Shown here: in pieces, positions 15,366 to 24,201 of the stretch
Layout: each line of letters opens with the position of its first letter
How positions within the stretch are numbered: position 1 is the first letter of the stretch
NCBI RefSeq assembly: GCF_029688925.1
Contig: NZ_JARUKY010000031.1
Span: forward strand, 1-38,510
Source of the DNA: Evansella sp. AB-P1
Lineage (GTDB): Bacteria > Bacillota > Bacilli > Bacillales > Salisediminibacteriaceae
Reading direction: 5' to 3'
DNA length: 38,510 nt
Position numbers and translations under genes: made by a program
The notes under the pieces: model-generated
Database searches by the model: none
Seen by the model: only the letters and a program-made list of their open reading frames with translations
What the model was told of the DNA's origin: nothing

Positions 15366-16337
15366 ATGAAAAAGTTTATGTTTTTTACCTTTTCTTTATT
15401 TTTAGCCATTTTAGTTGCTTGTAGTGAGAATAGTTCAACCAATGAAGTAAATGAGAATGAAAACGAAAATAATCTTGAACAGAATGAGAATAATAATGAA
15501 TCTAATGATAATTTAAACAATAATCAAATCGAAGATGAAAAAAATGTATTAGAGGAAATTGAAGCCGAAATGGAGAACAATGAAAATAATGAGGAGGAAG
15601 TAGATATTGAAGTTGCAGGAGGAGACGCAGAATCCATCTTACAAAAATCTGCAGCAGCGATGTCAGATGTATTTAGTTATGTAACAGAAGGAAAATTTAT
15701 TGTGACTACAGAAGCAGAAGATTATAACATGCGGGAAGAAATCACTATATTAATGGAAATGATTTTGTCTGAAAAACCTATGATGTTTACACAAACAAGT
15801 ACTAAGTCTGATTATGAAGAGTATGATATTGATATGTATTTAGTAGATGGTCATGTATATGTTTATGATGACATTGATGATCTTTGGTATACAATGCCTA
15901 CAGACAACGATCTCTTTGAAATTTATGATATGTTTAATGTAATGGACTCCTCGCAACTTGATGAATACATTGAAATGAGTTCAACATTTGAGGTCATTGA
16001 CTCTGGAGATCACTATAAACTCACATATGCTAGTGAAGATGACGATTTATTCTCCTTTTTAACTGGATCAGCAATAGTTGATATGGAAATTGATTATATA
16101 TTTAGTGTGTACGAAAATATAGAGGGTAGAGGAATGTTCGAGATATTAATAGATAAAGAGACTTATCATTTACTGAGCTACACCCTTGAGTTAGATTTAA
16201 AATCTGATTATATGGGAGAGATGGAAACGTATTACATTGCGAATTATACGTATAGTAATTTTAATGAAGTAGATGATATTGTTGTACCAGATGAAGTGGT
16301 GGACCAGGCAGTGTCTATGTTTGGTGATTTACAATAA
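15366..16337 (+). CDS. Lipoprotein with Asn/Glu-rich linker (DUF6612-like)
   Basis: A 323-residue lipoprotein. The signal peptide ends in a LVAC lipobox (Cys19). Residues about 20-83 are a low-complexity Asn/Glu linker; about 86-323 form a folded domain beginning AESILQKSAAAMSDVFSYVT, with alternating strands such as DMYLVDGHVYVYDD. That layout resembles the LolA/LppX-like DUF6612 lipoproteins of Bacillus, which may bind lipids or other hydrophobic molecules, but no function is established. It is strongly acidic. The ribosome binding site is weak (GGGCGGTG). A terminator follows. Confidence 0.8.
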   Translation: MKKFMFFTFSLFLAILVACSENSSTNEVNENENENNLEQNENNNESNDNLNNNQIEDEKNVLEEIEAEMENNENNEEEVDIEVAGGDAESILQKSAAAMSDVFSYVTEGKFIVTTEAEDYNMREEITILMEMILSEKPMMFTQTSTKSDYEEYDIDMYLVDGHVYVYDDIDDLWYTMPTDNDLFEIYDMFNVMDSSQLDEYIEMSSTFEVIDSGDHYKLTYASEDDDLFSFLTGSAIVDMEIDYIFSVYENIEGRGMFEILIDKETYHLLSYTLELDLKSDYMGEMETYYIANYTYSNFNEVDDIVVPDEVVDQAVSMFGDLQ

Positions 16338-16343
16338 AGATTT

Positions 16344-16387
16344 GAAGAACCCTCAGTTCATCAATGAAGTTCTGGGGTTCTTTTTTA
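16344..16387 (+). terminator. Terminator of the DUF6612-like lipoprotein
   Basis: AGAACCCTCAG and CTGGGGTTCT pair with a one-base bulge, followed by a T run from 16379. The remaining gap up to 16621 contains an orphan GGAGGTGA (16493-16500) with no usable ORF behind it. Confidence 0.8.
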
Positions 16388-16621
16388 TACTTAACCGCTT
16401 ACAAATTAGAAAATTAAGAATTTTGTTTCAGAAAAGAAGGAATATGGTACTTTGTTATAGAACAATATAAAAAAGACAATGTCTTATCTTTTGGAGGTGA
16501 AGTATAAAAGTAATTGATTATAAGATTTTAAAAATAAACATTACTATTGGTACTAATTTTCCTTCAACCTTAGGAAAAATACATACCATTTATCATTTAA
16601 AAATATAGGGAGTGAGAATGC

Positions 16622-17230
16622 ATGTATAACTTAAAAGAAAAAGAGATGATTTTTGTATTTACTGGTCCAGATGGATCTGGTAGAAAAACTGTAGCAAAAT
16701 TAGTAGGTCAAAGCACGTTACACATGAAAGGGATCATTTCCTATACAACTCGTGAGCAGCGACATTATGAAACACCTGGTGAAGATTATCATTACGTTTC
16801 AAGAAAGGAATTTGAAACTGCAAAAAATAGAGGAGAATTTCTTGAAACAGTTGAGATTTTTGGGAATTTATACGGTATTAAAGAAAAGGATATAATGGAG
16901 ACATTTGATAATCATGGTTGTATTTATCTCGTATTAAATACGGAAGGTGCAGAAATATTAAAATCTCTTTATGGAGATAAGGTTGTTCGTTTCTTTGTTT
17001 ACGCAGATAGAAATACAGTAGCAGATAGACAGAAGGAACGGGGAGATGACCCCAAAGTTATTGAGCAACATCTAGCTCACTATGATGAGGATATGGAATA
17101 CAAAGAAAAATGTGAGCATGCCTTTGAAAATTATAAAATCGATCATATAGCATATGAAGTTACAAATACGATTGAGGATTATTTTAGACAAAAGCTAGAA
17201 GAAAAGAGAGTGGAGAAAGAAAAATTATAA
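16622..17230 (+). CDS. Guanylate kinase-like protein with altered P-loop
   Basis: A 202-residue P-loop protein related to guanylate kinase. GMP-site residues appear kept: Ser40, Arg44 and Arg47 in SYTTREQR, Tyr56 in GEDYHYV, Glu75 and Tyr84 in NLYGI. The ATP-binding loop at 15-23 reads GPDGSGRKT: when aligned with GAPSGAGKSS of true guanylate kinases, the Walker lysine position holds Arg21 and Lys22 is shifted by one. This may be a regulatory or differently specific kinase rather than housekeeping Gmk. GGGAGTGAG precedes the ATG. A perfect terminator follows, so it is a single-gene unit beside the glycine-heptad protein gene. Confidence 0.82.
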   Translation: MYNLKEKEMIFVFTGPDGSGRKTVAKLVGQSTLHMKGIISYTTREQRHYETPGEDYHYVSRKEFETAKNRGEFLETVEIFGNLYGIKEKDIMETFDNHGCIYLVLNTEGAEILKSLYGDKVVRFFVYADRNTVADRQKERGDDPKVIEQHLAHYDEDMEYKEKCEHAFENYKIDHIAYEVTNTIEDYFRQKLEEKRVEKEKL

Positions 17231-17256
17231 TTTATTTTGCCAAATAATTTTAAGTT

Positions 17257-17288
17257 AAAACCTTGAGGTAACTCCTCAAGGTTTTATT
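17257..17288 (+). terminator. Terminator of the guanylate-kinase-like gene
   Basis: AAAACCTTGAGG (17257-17268) and CCTCAAGGTTTT (17274-17285) are perfect arms around a 5-base loop. Confidence 0.88.
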
Positions 17289-17587
17289 ATGAACAAATAG
17301 TTTACATATTATTTTAACATTTGATAACGAACAATAATTTATACCTACTAAGTAAAGGGGAATGAAGATATTAATCAAGTAAAGTATGCAACGTTAGGTA
17401 ATAAACCTGCCTTCGAGAGAGAATGTACTATGAGCCTAATGAAAATTAATTGGAAGTATTAGATGATACATAACACGTATTTATATGATAAACAACTTAA
17501 AGAAACTAGAAAATAGTCATATATACAAACCGGTGCTTTCCTTAACGAATATATGTATAATTAGAGGTTTAATTTATATGTAATAAG
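17289..17587 (+). other. Gap with a disrupted small ORF
   Basis: AAAGGGG at 17354-17360 sits before ATG 17362, which stops after six codons. The neighbouring frame is open from 17352 to a TAG at 17460 and reads NQVKYATLGNKPAFEREC and so on, which looks coding. A one-base frameshift just after the start would explain this. No family is recognised, and the rest of the gap is AT-rich without clear signals. Confidence 0.28.
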
Positions 17588-17599
17588 GTGGGGGTTGTT

Positions 17600-18196
17600 A
17601 TGACTACGAAATACCCCGAAGTAGTTAGTAATTGGACAGCTGCGATAGGATCAACTGTAGGAGCTATTGGTCAGACCAATCAATTAATTGGAAATCGTTA
17701 TATTGGACAAATTTTATGGTCTGTTGGTAAAGGGACACAAGGAGTAGGGTCTGGATTACAAGCCACTTTAGAGGACAACCCACGAGCTGAAGTTGGAAAT
17801 TGGTTAATTTCAGTAGGTGCCAGCTCCGTTTCAGTAGTAGCTGCAAGAGAAATTCCAGATGAATTTAGAAAAGAAATTCTATATCGTCTTAAGGTAAAAG
17901 AAGTTGATGTAAAAACTTTAGATGATATTCAGAATAGACAAGTTGCTTTAATCGGAAACGGATTACAATCAATAGGTGCTTATTTAGAAGCATTAGAAAG
18001 AGATCATTCAAAAAGGGTGATTGGAGGAATCATACAATCACTAGGTGCATTAATTGAAGCAATTGGTGTCCTAAAACAATTAACATCTGATGAAAAAACT
18101 GCATTACAATTAGCCGTTATAGGAAGTTGGTTACAATCAATCGGTACGTCATTACAAGCAATAGGAGTAACAGAACAATTTCATGAGTCTACTTAA
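17600..18196 (+). CDS. Glycine-heptad repeat protein (DUF6944-like)
   Basis: A 198-residue repetitive protein built of short helices with glycine every seventh residue: Gly17/24/31, 36/43/50, 66/73, 119/126, 142/149/156 and 175/182/189. The typical unit is IGxxLQSIGxxLQAIG. A less regular charged segment (about 84-113) separates two halves. There is no signal peptide or classical membrane helix. It resembles the repetitive DUF6944 group of Bacillus proteins of unknown role. I chose the ATG at 17600, with AAGGTGGGGG as the ribosome binding site; a GTG at 17588 lies inside that site. A long perfect hairpin follows. Confidence 0.78.
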   Translation: MTTKYPEVVSNWTAAIGSTVGAIGQTNQLIGNRYIGQILWSVGKGTQGVGSGLQATLEDNPRAEVGNWLISVGASSVSVVAAREIPDEFRKEILYRLKVKEVDVKTLDDIQNRQVALIGNGLQSIGAYLEALERDHSKRVIGGIIQSLGALIEAIGVLKQLTSDEKTALQLAVIGSWLQSIGTSLQAIGVTEQFHEST

Positions 18197-18290
18197 AATG
18201 CATAATTATAAAGTCACAACTGTTTTTTAATATGAATGAGCTAATATATTGGAATATTTGTTTAAACACTATAAATAATTGAAGAAGAAT

Positions 18291-18327
18291 AAAGAACACT
18301 AAGATAAACAATGTCTTAGTGTTCTTT
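18291..18327 (+). terminator. Long terminator-like hairpin before nupC
   Basis: AAAGAACACTAAGA (18291-18304) and TCTTAGTGTTCTTT (18314-18327) form a perfect 14-bp stem with a 9-base loop. The T tail is short on either strand. It probably ends the glycine-heptad gene transcript, and lies 44 bp before nupC. Confidence 0.65.
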
Positions 18328-18370
18328 GTCATGATAATTTATTACTTAAACAGGAAGAGGTGTCGAGTCC

Positions 18371-19585
18371 ATGAATATTATTTGGGGTATTTTGGGTATA
18401 GTTACTGTCTTTGTTATAGCCTTTTTATTTTCATCAAAACGTAATGCTATAAATCCTAGAACTGTATTGGGAGGATTGGCCATTCAACTGACTTTTGCAT
18501 TTATTGTACTAAAGTGGGATTTTGGTAGATCGATGCTACAACGACTAGCATTAGGAGTCGATGAAATCATTAATTATACGAATGAAGGAATTATGTTTTT
18601 ATTTGGTGGGTTATTTGAGGGGGAAAATGTAGGTTTTATTTTTGCTTTTCAAGTGTTACCAGTGGTTATTTTCTTCTCAGCTTTAATTTCTGTACTTTAC
18701 TATCTACGTATAATGCAGCTCATAATAAAAATACTTGGGGGTGCATTATCTAAGTTCCTAGGAACAAGTAAAGCAGAATCACTATCTGCAGCTGCAAATA
18801 TTTTTGTTGGACAAACAGAAGCTCCGTTAGTTGTAAGGCCGTACTTAGATAAAATGACTCGATCTGAAATTTTTGCTGTCATGACTGGAGGTTTAGCCTC
18901 TGTAGCTGGTTCAGTATTAATTGGTTATTCGTTATTAGGTGTCCCATTAGAATATTTACTTGCAGCTAGTTTTATGGCTGCCCCTGCAGGATTAATTATT
19001 GCTAAAATTATGCTTCCTGAAACAGAGGTTTCTGAAACATCGGATAAGCTTCAAATGGAAAAAGATATGGATTCAGCCAATGTAATAGATGCTGCTGCTC
19101 GTGGAGCAAGTACAGGACTTCAACTAGCATTAAATATTGGTGCCATGCTGTTAGCATTTATTGCTTTAATTGCATTAATTAACGGTATTTTAGGTGTTAT
19201 CGGGGGTTGGTTTAATTTTGAAAATTTAACGTTAGAAATGATTCTTGGTCTTATCTTTTCTCCCATAGCATTTGCTATTGGAATTCCATGGAATGAAGCA
19301 GTACAAGCAGGGGGATATATTGGACAAAAACTAATCCTAAACGAGTTTGTTGCTTACGCTTCTTTTGCCCCTGCCATTGATGATCTTTCACCAAAATCAG
19401 TAGCAGTTATAAGTTTCGCGCTATGTGGTTTTGCCAATGTTTCATCATTAGGAATTTTATTAGGGGGACTTGGAAAACTTGCACCAAGTCGTCGATCAGA
19501 TATAGCACAACTAGGATTAAAAGCAATTTTAGCTGGAATGTTAGCCTCTTTATTAAGTGCATCTATAGCTGGAATGTTATTTTAA
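18371..19585 (+). CDS. nupC: Concentrative nucleoside transporter (CNT)
   Basis: A 404-residue integral membrane protein of the NupC/CNT family, which imports nucleosides with H+ or Na+. Family motifs include [15 protein letters not shown], the substrate-site loop [36 protein letters not shown] and the C-terminal [16 protein letters not shown]. The first helix begins right at the N-terminus, and the length is normal. AGGAAGAGGTG lies before the ATG. Whether it prefers purine or pyrimidine nucleosides cannot be read from the sequence. It converges on htpX, with a shared terminator. Confidence 0.95.
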   Translation: MNIIWGILGIVTVFVIAFLFSSKRNAINPRTVLGGLAIQLTFAFIVLKWDFGRSMLQRLALGVDEIINYTNEGIMFLFGGLFEGENVGFIFAFQVLPVVIFFSALISVLYYLRIMQLIIKILGGALSKFLGTSKAESLSAAANIFVGQTEAPLVVRPYLDKMTRSEIFAVMTGGLASVAGSVLIGYSLLGVPLEYLLAASFMAAPAGLIIAKIMLPETEVSETSDKLQMEKDMDSANVIDAAARGASTGLQLALNIGAMLLAFIALIALINGILGVIGGWFNFENLTLEMILGLIFSPIAFAIGIPWNEAVQAGGYIGQKLILNEFVAYASFAPAIDDLSPKSVAVISFALCGFANVSSLGILLGGLGKLAPSRRSDIAQLGLKAILAGMLASLLSASIAGMLF

Positions 19586-19594
19586 TATTACTCA

Positions 19595-19647
19595 AATAAA
19601 AAAGCTTAGTCACGATCCACAAATAACGATTGGGGAGACTAAGCTTT
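19595..19647. terminator. Bidirectional terminator between nupC and htpX
   Basis: AAAGCTTAGTC (19601-19611) and GACTAAGCTTT (19637-19647) are perfect 11-bp arms. An A run on the left gives a T tail for htpX; the right side is T-rich for nupC. Confidence 0.82.
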
Positions 19648-19652
19648 GTTGT

Positions 19653-20564
19653 TTACCTTTGTTCTAATCTTGCAATTCTTTCGTCTAAATCAGGATGTGA
19701 TGAGAAGAGTTTAGACATTTTTCCTTTACTACTTATTTTCATCGTTTGAATTGCAGCGTCATCTGTACGATCATTTACTGTGGCACGATTTACATGTGAT
19801 TTTAATGAACGAAGAGCATGAGCCATTTTATCTCGACCTGCTAAATCAGCTCCACCTCGGTCTGCATGAAATTCTCTATGTCGGGAATAAGCCATTACTA
19901 CAATACTTCCCAGTATGGAGAATAATATTTGGAATATAATAATCGCCGCGAATCTTACGACCATTTGCATCTCAGATCGAACTAATCTTGATACAAGGAT
20001 AGCTGCAAGTCTTGAGAAAAAGACTACAAATGTATTTACAACACCTTGTAATAACGTCATCGTCACCATATCACCATTCGCTACGTGAGCAACTTCATGA
20101 GCAATTACCCCTTCAACAGCTGCATCATCCATAACATTTAGGAGTCCAGACGATACTGCGACGAGTGAACGCTTCTTCGATGGACCAGTAGCAAAAGCGT
20201 TTACTTCTTGAGAATGATAAATCCCTACTTCAGGCATATGAGTTAAACCAGCTGCTCGCGATAACCGGTGAACCTTTTCAACAACTGCTCGTTCTCCTCT
20301 TGTAAGCTGACCATTAGGATCTAAAACTTTGATATTCATCATTTTCTTTGCTATCCATCGTGACATACCTAGGGATATGAATGAACCGGCAAAACCTACA
20401 ATAATACTGAAGATCCCTAAAGCAATAAAGTCAATTCCTAGACCAGGCCCTCCAGTTTCAATTGCGCCAATATCTGTAAATGTAGTGATAATTGACCACA
20501 CAATTATTATCGTGGTCATTACAAGAAAGTTTGTTAATAAGAAAAATAATATACGTTTCCCCAT
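19653..20564 (-). CDS. htpX: Membrane zinc metalloprotease HtpX
   Basis: A 303-residue M48 family membrane protease. Two N-terminal membrane helices (about 5-27 and 46-66) precede the catalytic region with HEVAH at 156-160, and the third zinc ligand lies in [17 protein letters not shown]. Two more hydrophobic segments (about 170-190 and 200-226) lie between. The end [13 protein letters not shown] is typical. HtpX degrades misfolded or damaged membrane proteins under stress. GGAGG lies 7 bases before the ATG. It is a single gene facing nupC. No Rok or YkrK-like regulator is adjacent. Confidence 0.95.
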   Translation of the reverse strand: MGKRILFFLLTNFLVMTTIIIVWSIITTFTDIGAIETGGPGLGIDFIALGIFSIIVGFAGSFISLGMSRWIAKKMMNIKVLDPNGQLTRGERAVVEKVHRLSRAAGLTHMPEVGIYHSQEVNAFATGPSKKRSLVAVSSGLLNVMDDAAVEGVIAHEVAHVANGDMVTMTLLQGVVNTFVVFFSRLAAILVSRLVRSEMQMVVRFAAIIIFQILFSILGSIVVMAYSRHREFHADRGGADLAGRDKMAHALRSLKSHVNRATVNDRTDDAAIQTMKISSKGKMSKLFSSHPDLDERIARLEQR

Positions 20565-20779
20565 TCTACGCCTCCAATAATTATTAATATACTCATATAT
20601 TTTAACATGAAAAATTCATTAGGGAAGAAAAGAGTACTAGATACATAATATTACATAATCTTAAAAGGTAGTAGTGCTACAATTTTAATAATAGTTTTGT
20701 ATATTTTCCAAATTTTTCGTTAAGGTTTTTAAAATCTGATAGAATAATCCTAAAAGTAGTTTAGAGGAGCTGATTTTCT

Positions 20780-21778
20780 ATGAAAGCAATGGTGATAAAT
20801 AGTTTTGGAGACCCTTTCAAGTTTAAGTTGTCTGAAGTATTAAAACCAGAATTAGAACCTGGTCATGTTCTTATTGAAGTAAAAGCAACAAGTGTGAATC
20901 CAATTGATACAAAAGTTCGAGCTGGAGCTGTACCAGCAATTTCACCTTCATTTCCAGCAATATTACATGGTGATGTAGCTGGAGTTGTTGTTGAGAAGGC
21001 TGAAGATGTATCTAAGTTTCAGGTAGGAGACGAAGTATATGGTTGTGCCGGGGGATTTAAAGGTACTGGAGGAGCACTTGCAGAATTTATGCTTGCAGAT
21101 ATTGATTTTTTAGCTTCAAAACCTAAAAATATATCGATGGAGCAAGCGGCAGCTCTTCCGTTAGTTACAATTACAGCCTGGGAAGCATTATATAACCGAG
21201 CAAATATAGAAAAAGATCAACATGTACTTATTCATGCTGCAGCAGGTGGGGTAGGCCATGTAGCTATTCAGTTAGCAAAGCTTGCTGGTGCAAAAGTATA
21301 TACTACAGCGTCTTCAGACGAAAAACTAAAGATAGGTACAGAGTTAGGCGCAGATGTAGGAATTAATTATAAGAAAAAGACAGTAGATGAATACGTAGAG
21401 GAATATACAGCTGGAAAAGGGTTTGATGTTGTATTTGATACAGTAGGTGGGGACAATTTAGATCGTTCATTTGAAGCAGCTTCTATAGATGGTACCATTT
21501 TAGGAATTGCTGCTCGTTCAACTCATGATTTATCTCCATTACATGCAAAAGGCTTATCGTTGCATATTACATTTATGCTTTTGAAAATATTAAATAAGGA
21601 AAAACGAAAGGATCATGGAAAGATATTAAAAGAGGTTACGAAGCTTGTAGAGGAAGGAAACCTACAGCCGATCATAGATCCAAACACTTTCACTTTTGAA
21701 CAAGTTAGTGAAGCTCATAAGTTTTTAGAATCCAATAAAGCCATTGGGAAGGTTGTATTACGAAATCATTGGTCATAA
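20780..21778 (+). CDS. Quinone oxidoreductase-like MDR enzyme
   Basis: A 332-residue medium-chain dehydrogenase/reductase. The N-terminal GroES-like part has ATSVNPIDTKVRAG and LHGDVAGVV, and the Rossmann part carries the NADP loop AAAGGVGHVAIQLAK (153-167). The structural and catalytic zinc cysteines of alcohol dehydrogenases are missing, so it belongs to the zinc-independent quinone oxidoreductase/enoyl reductase branch. It probably reduces a quinone or an alpha,beta-unsaturated carbonyl with NADPH. GAGGAG lies 12 bases before the ATG. A terminator follows at 21789-21819. Confidence 0.9.
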   Translation: MKAMVINSFGDPFKFKLSEVLKPELEPGHVLIEVKATSVNPIDTKVRAGAVPAISPSFPAILHGDVAGVVVEKAEDVSKFQVGDEVYGCAGGFKGTGGALAEFMLADIDFLASKPKNISMEQAAALPLVTITAWEALYNRANIEKDQHVLIHAAAGGVGHVAIQLAKLAGAKVYTTASSDEKLKIGTELGADVGINYKKKTVDEYVEEYTAGKGFDVVFDTVGGDNLDRSFEAASIDGTILGIAARSTHDLSPLHAKGLSLHITFMLLKILNKEKRKDHGKILKEVTKLVEEGNLQPIIDPNTFTFEQVSEAHKFLESNKAIGKVVLRNHWS

Positions 21779-21788
21779 AATAAATGGA

Positions 21789-21825
21789 AAAGGCACGAAG
21801 AACTGCTCTTTGTGCCTTTAATTAC
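21789..21825 (+). terminator. Terminator of the quinone oxidoreductase gene
   Basis: AAAGGCACGAAGA (21789-21801) and TCTTTGTGCCTTT (21807-21819) pair with one wobble around a 5-base loop. Confidence 0.82.
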
Positions 21826-21865
21826 AATATTTTCTTGTTGAACTAACCGTAAATTGAATAAGGAC

Positions 21866-22591
21866 TTATTTATGAATTAAACTTTCTATAAGAAGATAAA
21901 TACCAGTAAAACTCAAAAGGATATATGTAAATATTTTAAAAATTTCTTGATTAAGCCGTTTAAAAATAATTTGACCTATAAACAAACCCAAAAATACAAT
22001 AGGAATTGCATAAAGGCTTGATTCCCATATTAATTTATTAGTGCCTGTAAAGATTATTTGAGAAATCAGACTAATAAAATATATAAACAGATAAAAAGCT
22101 AAAGTAGTTGCTCTTAACTTACCTTTTTCAGTATTAGTTCCTGTAAAGTAAAGTAATAACGGTGGACCTGGCATACCAATGCTTGTTGTTAAAAGACCAG
22201 ATAACCCACCAACTATGAGATCCCTAATAGGGGTTGGCTTTACTCTGAAATTAACTGATAACATAAATGTTAATAATAGGAGTAGTACAGAAACTCCTAT
22301 TTTAAAAGTGTTAATGTTAATGGAAATAAAGATTAATATACCAAATGGTACACCCACTATACTTCCGATAATAAACCTCTTTAAAAGTATGAAATCAATG
22401 TCTGTGCTTATTTTCCATATAAATAAAATTGAAATAAATAAAGATAAAATTATGTTTATTTGTATGGCTTCTTGCGGAAGAAATAATGTCAGTAATAAAG
22501 GTGTCGCCATTATGGAAAAACCAAACCCTGTACTTGTTTGCAGGACTGTAGCCACTAATATAATACATAAAAAAGGTAATATATTCTCCAA
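21866..22591 (-). CDS. TauE/SafE family permease
   Basis: A 241-residue membrane protein with about eight hydrophobic segments and the family features LQTSTGFGFSIMATPLL near the N-terminus and GGLSGLLTTSIGMPGPPLLLYF at the centre, the duplicated GxxxxxxG pattern of TauE/SafE. Members export sulfite, sulfoacetate or other organic anions; the substrate here is unknown. The start is a TTG at 22591, supported by a strong AGGAGG six bases upstream; no better ATG exists. It is convergent with the quinone oxidoreductase gene. Confidence 0.88.
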   Translation of the reverse strand: MENILPFLCIILVATVLQTSTGFGFSIMATPLLLTLFLPQEAIQINIILSLFISILFIWKISTDIDFILLKRFIIGSIVGVPFGILIFISININTFKIGVSVLLLLLTFMLSVNFRVKPTPIRDLIVGGLSGLLTTSIGMPGPPLLLYFTGTNTEKGKLRATTLAFYLFIYFISLISQIIFTGTNKLIWESSLYAIPIVFLGLFIGQIIFKRLNQEIFKIFTYILLSFTGIYLLIESLIHK

Positions 22592-22853
22592 ATTTGACCT
22601 CCTATTTAATTCAATGCAATTAGTATTTTATCATTGATTAATTATCTCTTCTAATTCAACACTCCTGCTCGTTAGTAAAATAAAGAAAAAGTGCTGTTCC
22701 TAATTGTAGCAGAAAACCATGCTTTTTGCGTTTGATTAGCTATTTACACCTCTTGAAGTAAACCCGTTATTAAAACAAATAGTTGTTTATTTATAAAGGT
22801 TTTTTCAATTTTAAGAAGAATTGATAGATAGAGAAATAACTTTAAAAGTTTAA

Positions 22854-23110
22854 CTATTTTCAGGGTAGACCGCCTATGCAAGTAAACTTCCACCATGAAG
22901 GATAAAAATAATTTTAATCCAATTGGAATGAGTGGAATCCTACGAGACTCCTGAGGAAGAACGAGCTAGACGAGACACCGCAGGGAGTGGAACGATCGAG
23001 GAGGCTTGGCAGGTCGTCCGCGGAAAGCGAAGTGGGATGCAACGAATGATTAACTTAACCTTTATTTGATAATACTTATAAGTTCGATAACAGCTATTTT
23101 CAGGGTAGAC
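22854..23110. repeat. GC-rich Bacillaceae repeat with 17-bp direct repeats
   Basis: CTATTTTCAGGGTAGAC occurs at 22854-22870 and again at 23094-23110, 240 bp apart. Between them, 22930-23045 is a GC-rich block with CGAGACTCCTG, GAGCTAGACGAGAC, CCGCAGGGAG, CGAGGAGGCTTGGC and CCGCGGAAAGCGAAGTGG. That word order matches a common intergenic repeat I recall from Bacillaceae genomes. No ORF is present. The rest of the 559-bp gap (22592-22853 and 23111-23150) is AT-rich with no signal I can name. Confidence 0.65.
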
Positions 23111-23150
23111 AAAATCTTGCATTTAATTTTTCACTAGAAAGGATGATCTT

Positions 23151-24124
23151 ATGAAAAAGTCTATTCAATGGGGGATCATTGGATGTGGAGATGTAACAGA
23201 AGTAAAAAGTGGACCTGCTTTTCAGAAAATTGAACATTCCAAGCTTGTGGCTGTTATGAGAAGAAATGGTGATTTAGCTAAGGATTATGCAATTCGCCAC
23301 CAAGTTCCTACATGGTATAGTGACGGGGAAAAATTAATTTCTGATCCAGAGGTTCATGCTATTTATGTAGCTACTCCTCCAGTTTTTCATAAAGAGTATA
23401 CTTTACTAGCTGCCAAGTATAAAAAACCTGTATACGTAGAAAAACCGATGGCATTAAATTATGGTGAATGTTTGGAAATGATAGACTGCTGCAAAGAGGC
23501 AGGTGTTCCTTTATTTGTTGCTTATTATCGAAGAGCTTTACCAAAGTTTTTAAAAGTGAAAGAGTTACTGGAAGAGGAGGTAATTGGAGAACCTCGCTTT
23601 GTTTCCACCATTCACTATAAGACACCTTTAAAGATATTTGATAACGAAGTACCTTGGCGAGTGAATCCAAAATTAGCTGGCGGTGGTCTTTACTTTGATT
23701 TAGCTAGCCATACTCTAGATTTGTTAGACTTTTTGTTAGGGTCAATTAAAAAGGTAAAGGGTTTCTCATCAAATCAACGTGGTGACTACAAAGCAGAGGA
23801 CATTGTTTCAGGTTCTTTCATGTTTGAATCAGGCGTTCATGGAACAGGCCAATGGTGCTTTTCGGCCTATGATGATAAAGATGTTACTGAAATAGTCGGT
23901 TCAAATGGAAAATCATATTTTCTACGTTTAGTGATGATCCTATTCAATTAGTTTCAACTTCTTCTATCAAAAAATGGGAATTTGATGCACCAGTTCATAT
24001 TCAACAGCCTTTAATTCAAGCAATTGTGAATGAACTTCAAGGTGGAAAGCAAAGCCCAAGTAATGGGGAATCAGCAGCAAGGACAAATTGGGTTATGGAT
24101 CAAATGACAAAGGACCTTTATTAA
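23151..24124 (+). pseudogene. Gfo/Idh/MocA oxidoreductase, frameshifted
   Basis: The first frame gives a normal NAD(P)-binding start (IQWGIIGCGDVTEVKSG) and the family motif VEKPMALNYGEC (Lys98 in EKP), then WRVNPKLAGGGLYFDLASHTLDLL. After IVGSNGKSYF (about 23915) it runs out into a stop at 23951. The -1 frame resumes as FSTFSDDPIQLVSTSSIKKW and ends at a normal TAA at 24124, so one base has been lost (or two gained) near 23910-23920. The whole would be about 324 residues, the usual length. It is either a recent pseudogene or a sequencing error. Confidence 0.85.
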
Positions 24125-24201
24125 TTTCTCCATACTAGGTAGCTAAACTAGCTTTTATGCAAAGATAAGATTAATAGTCCAATTATAAAGGGGGATGCCT
24201 T

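Noticed and set aside
15215-15424. Plus-strand frame running into the lipoprotein start
   Set aside because: It overlaps the signal peptide of the real lipoprotein in another frame and has no ribosome binding site.
16273-16470. Plus-strand frame across the lipoprotein end and its terminator
   Set aside because: It spans a clear terminator hairpin and overlaps a real gene; not credible as coding.
16493-16560. Orphan ribosome binding site GGAGGTGA
   Set aside because: The only frame after it (GTG AAG ...) stops within seven codons; no gene can be supported.
22854-23110. Direct repeats as insertion-sequence target duplications
   Set aside because: Seventeen bases is too long for usual target-site duplications, and the interval encodes no transposase.
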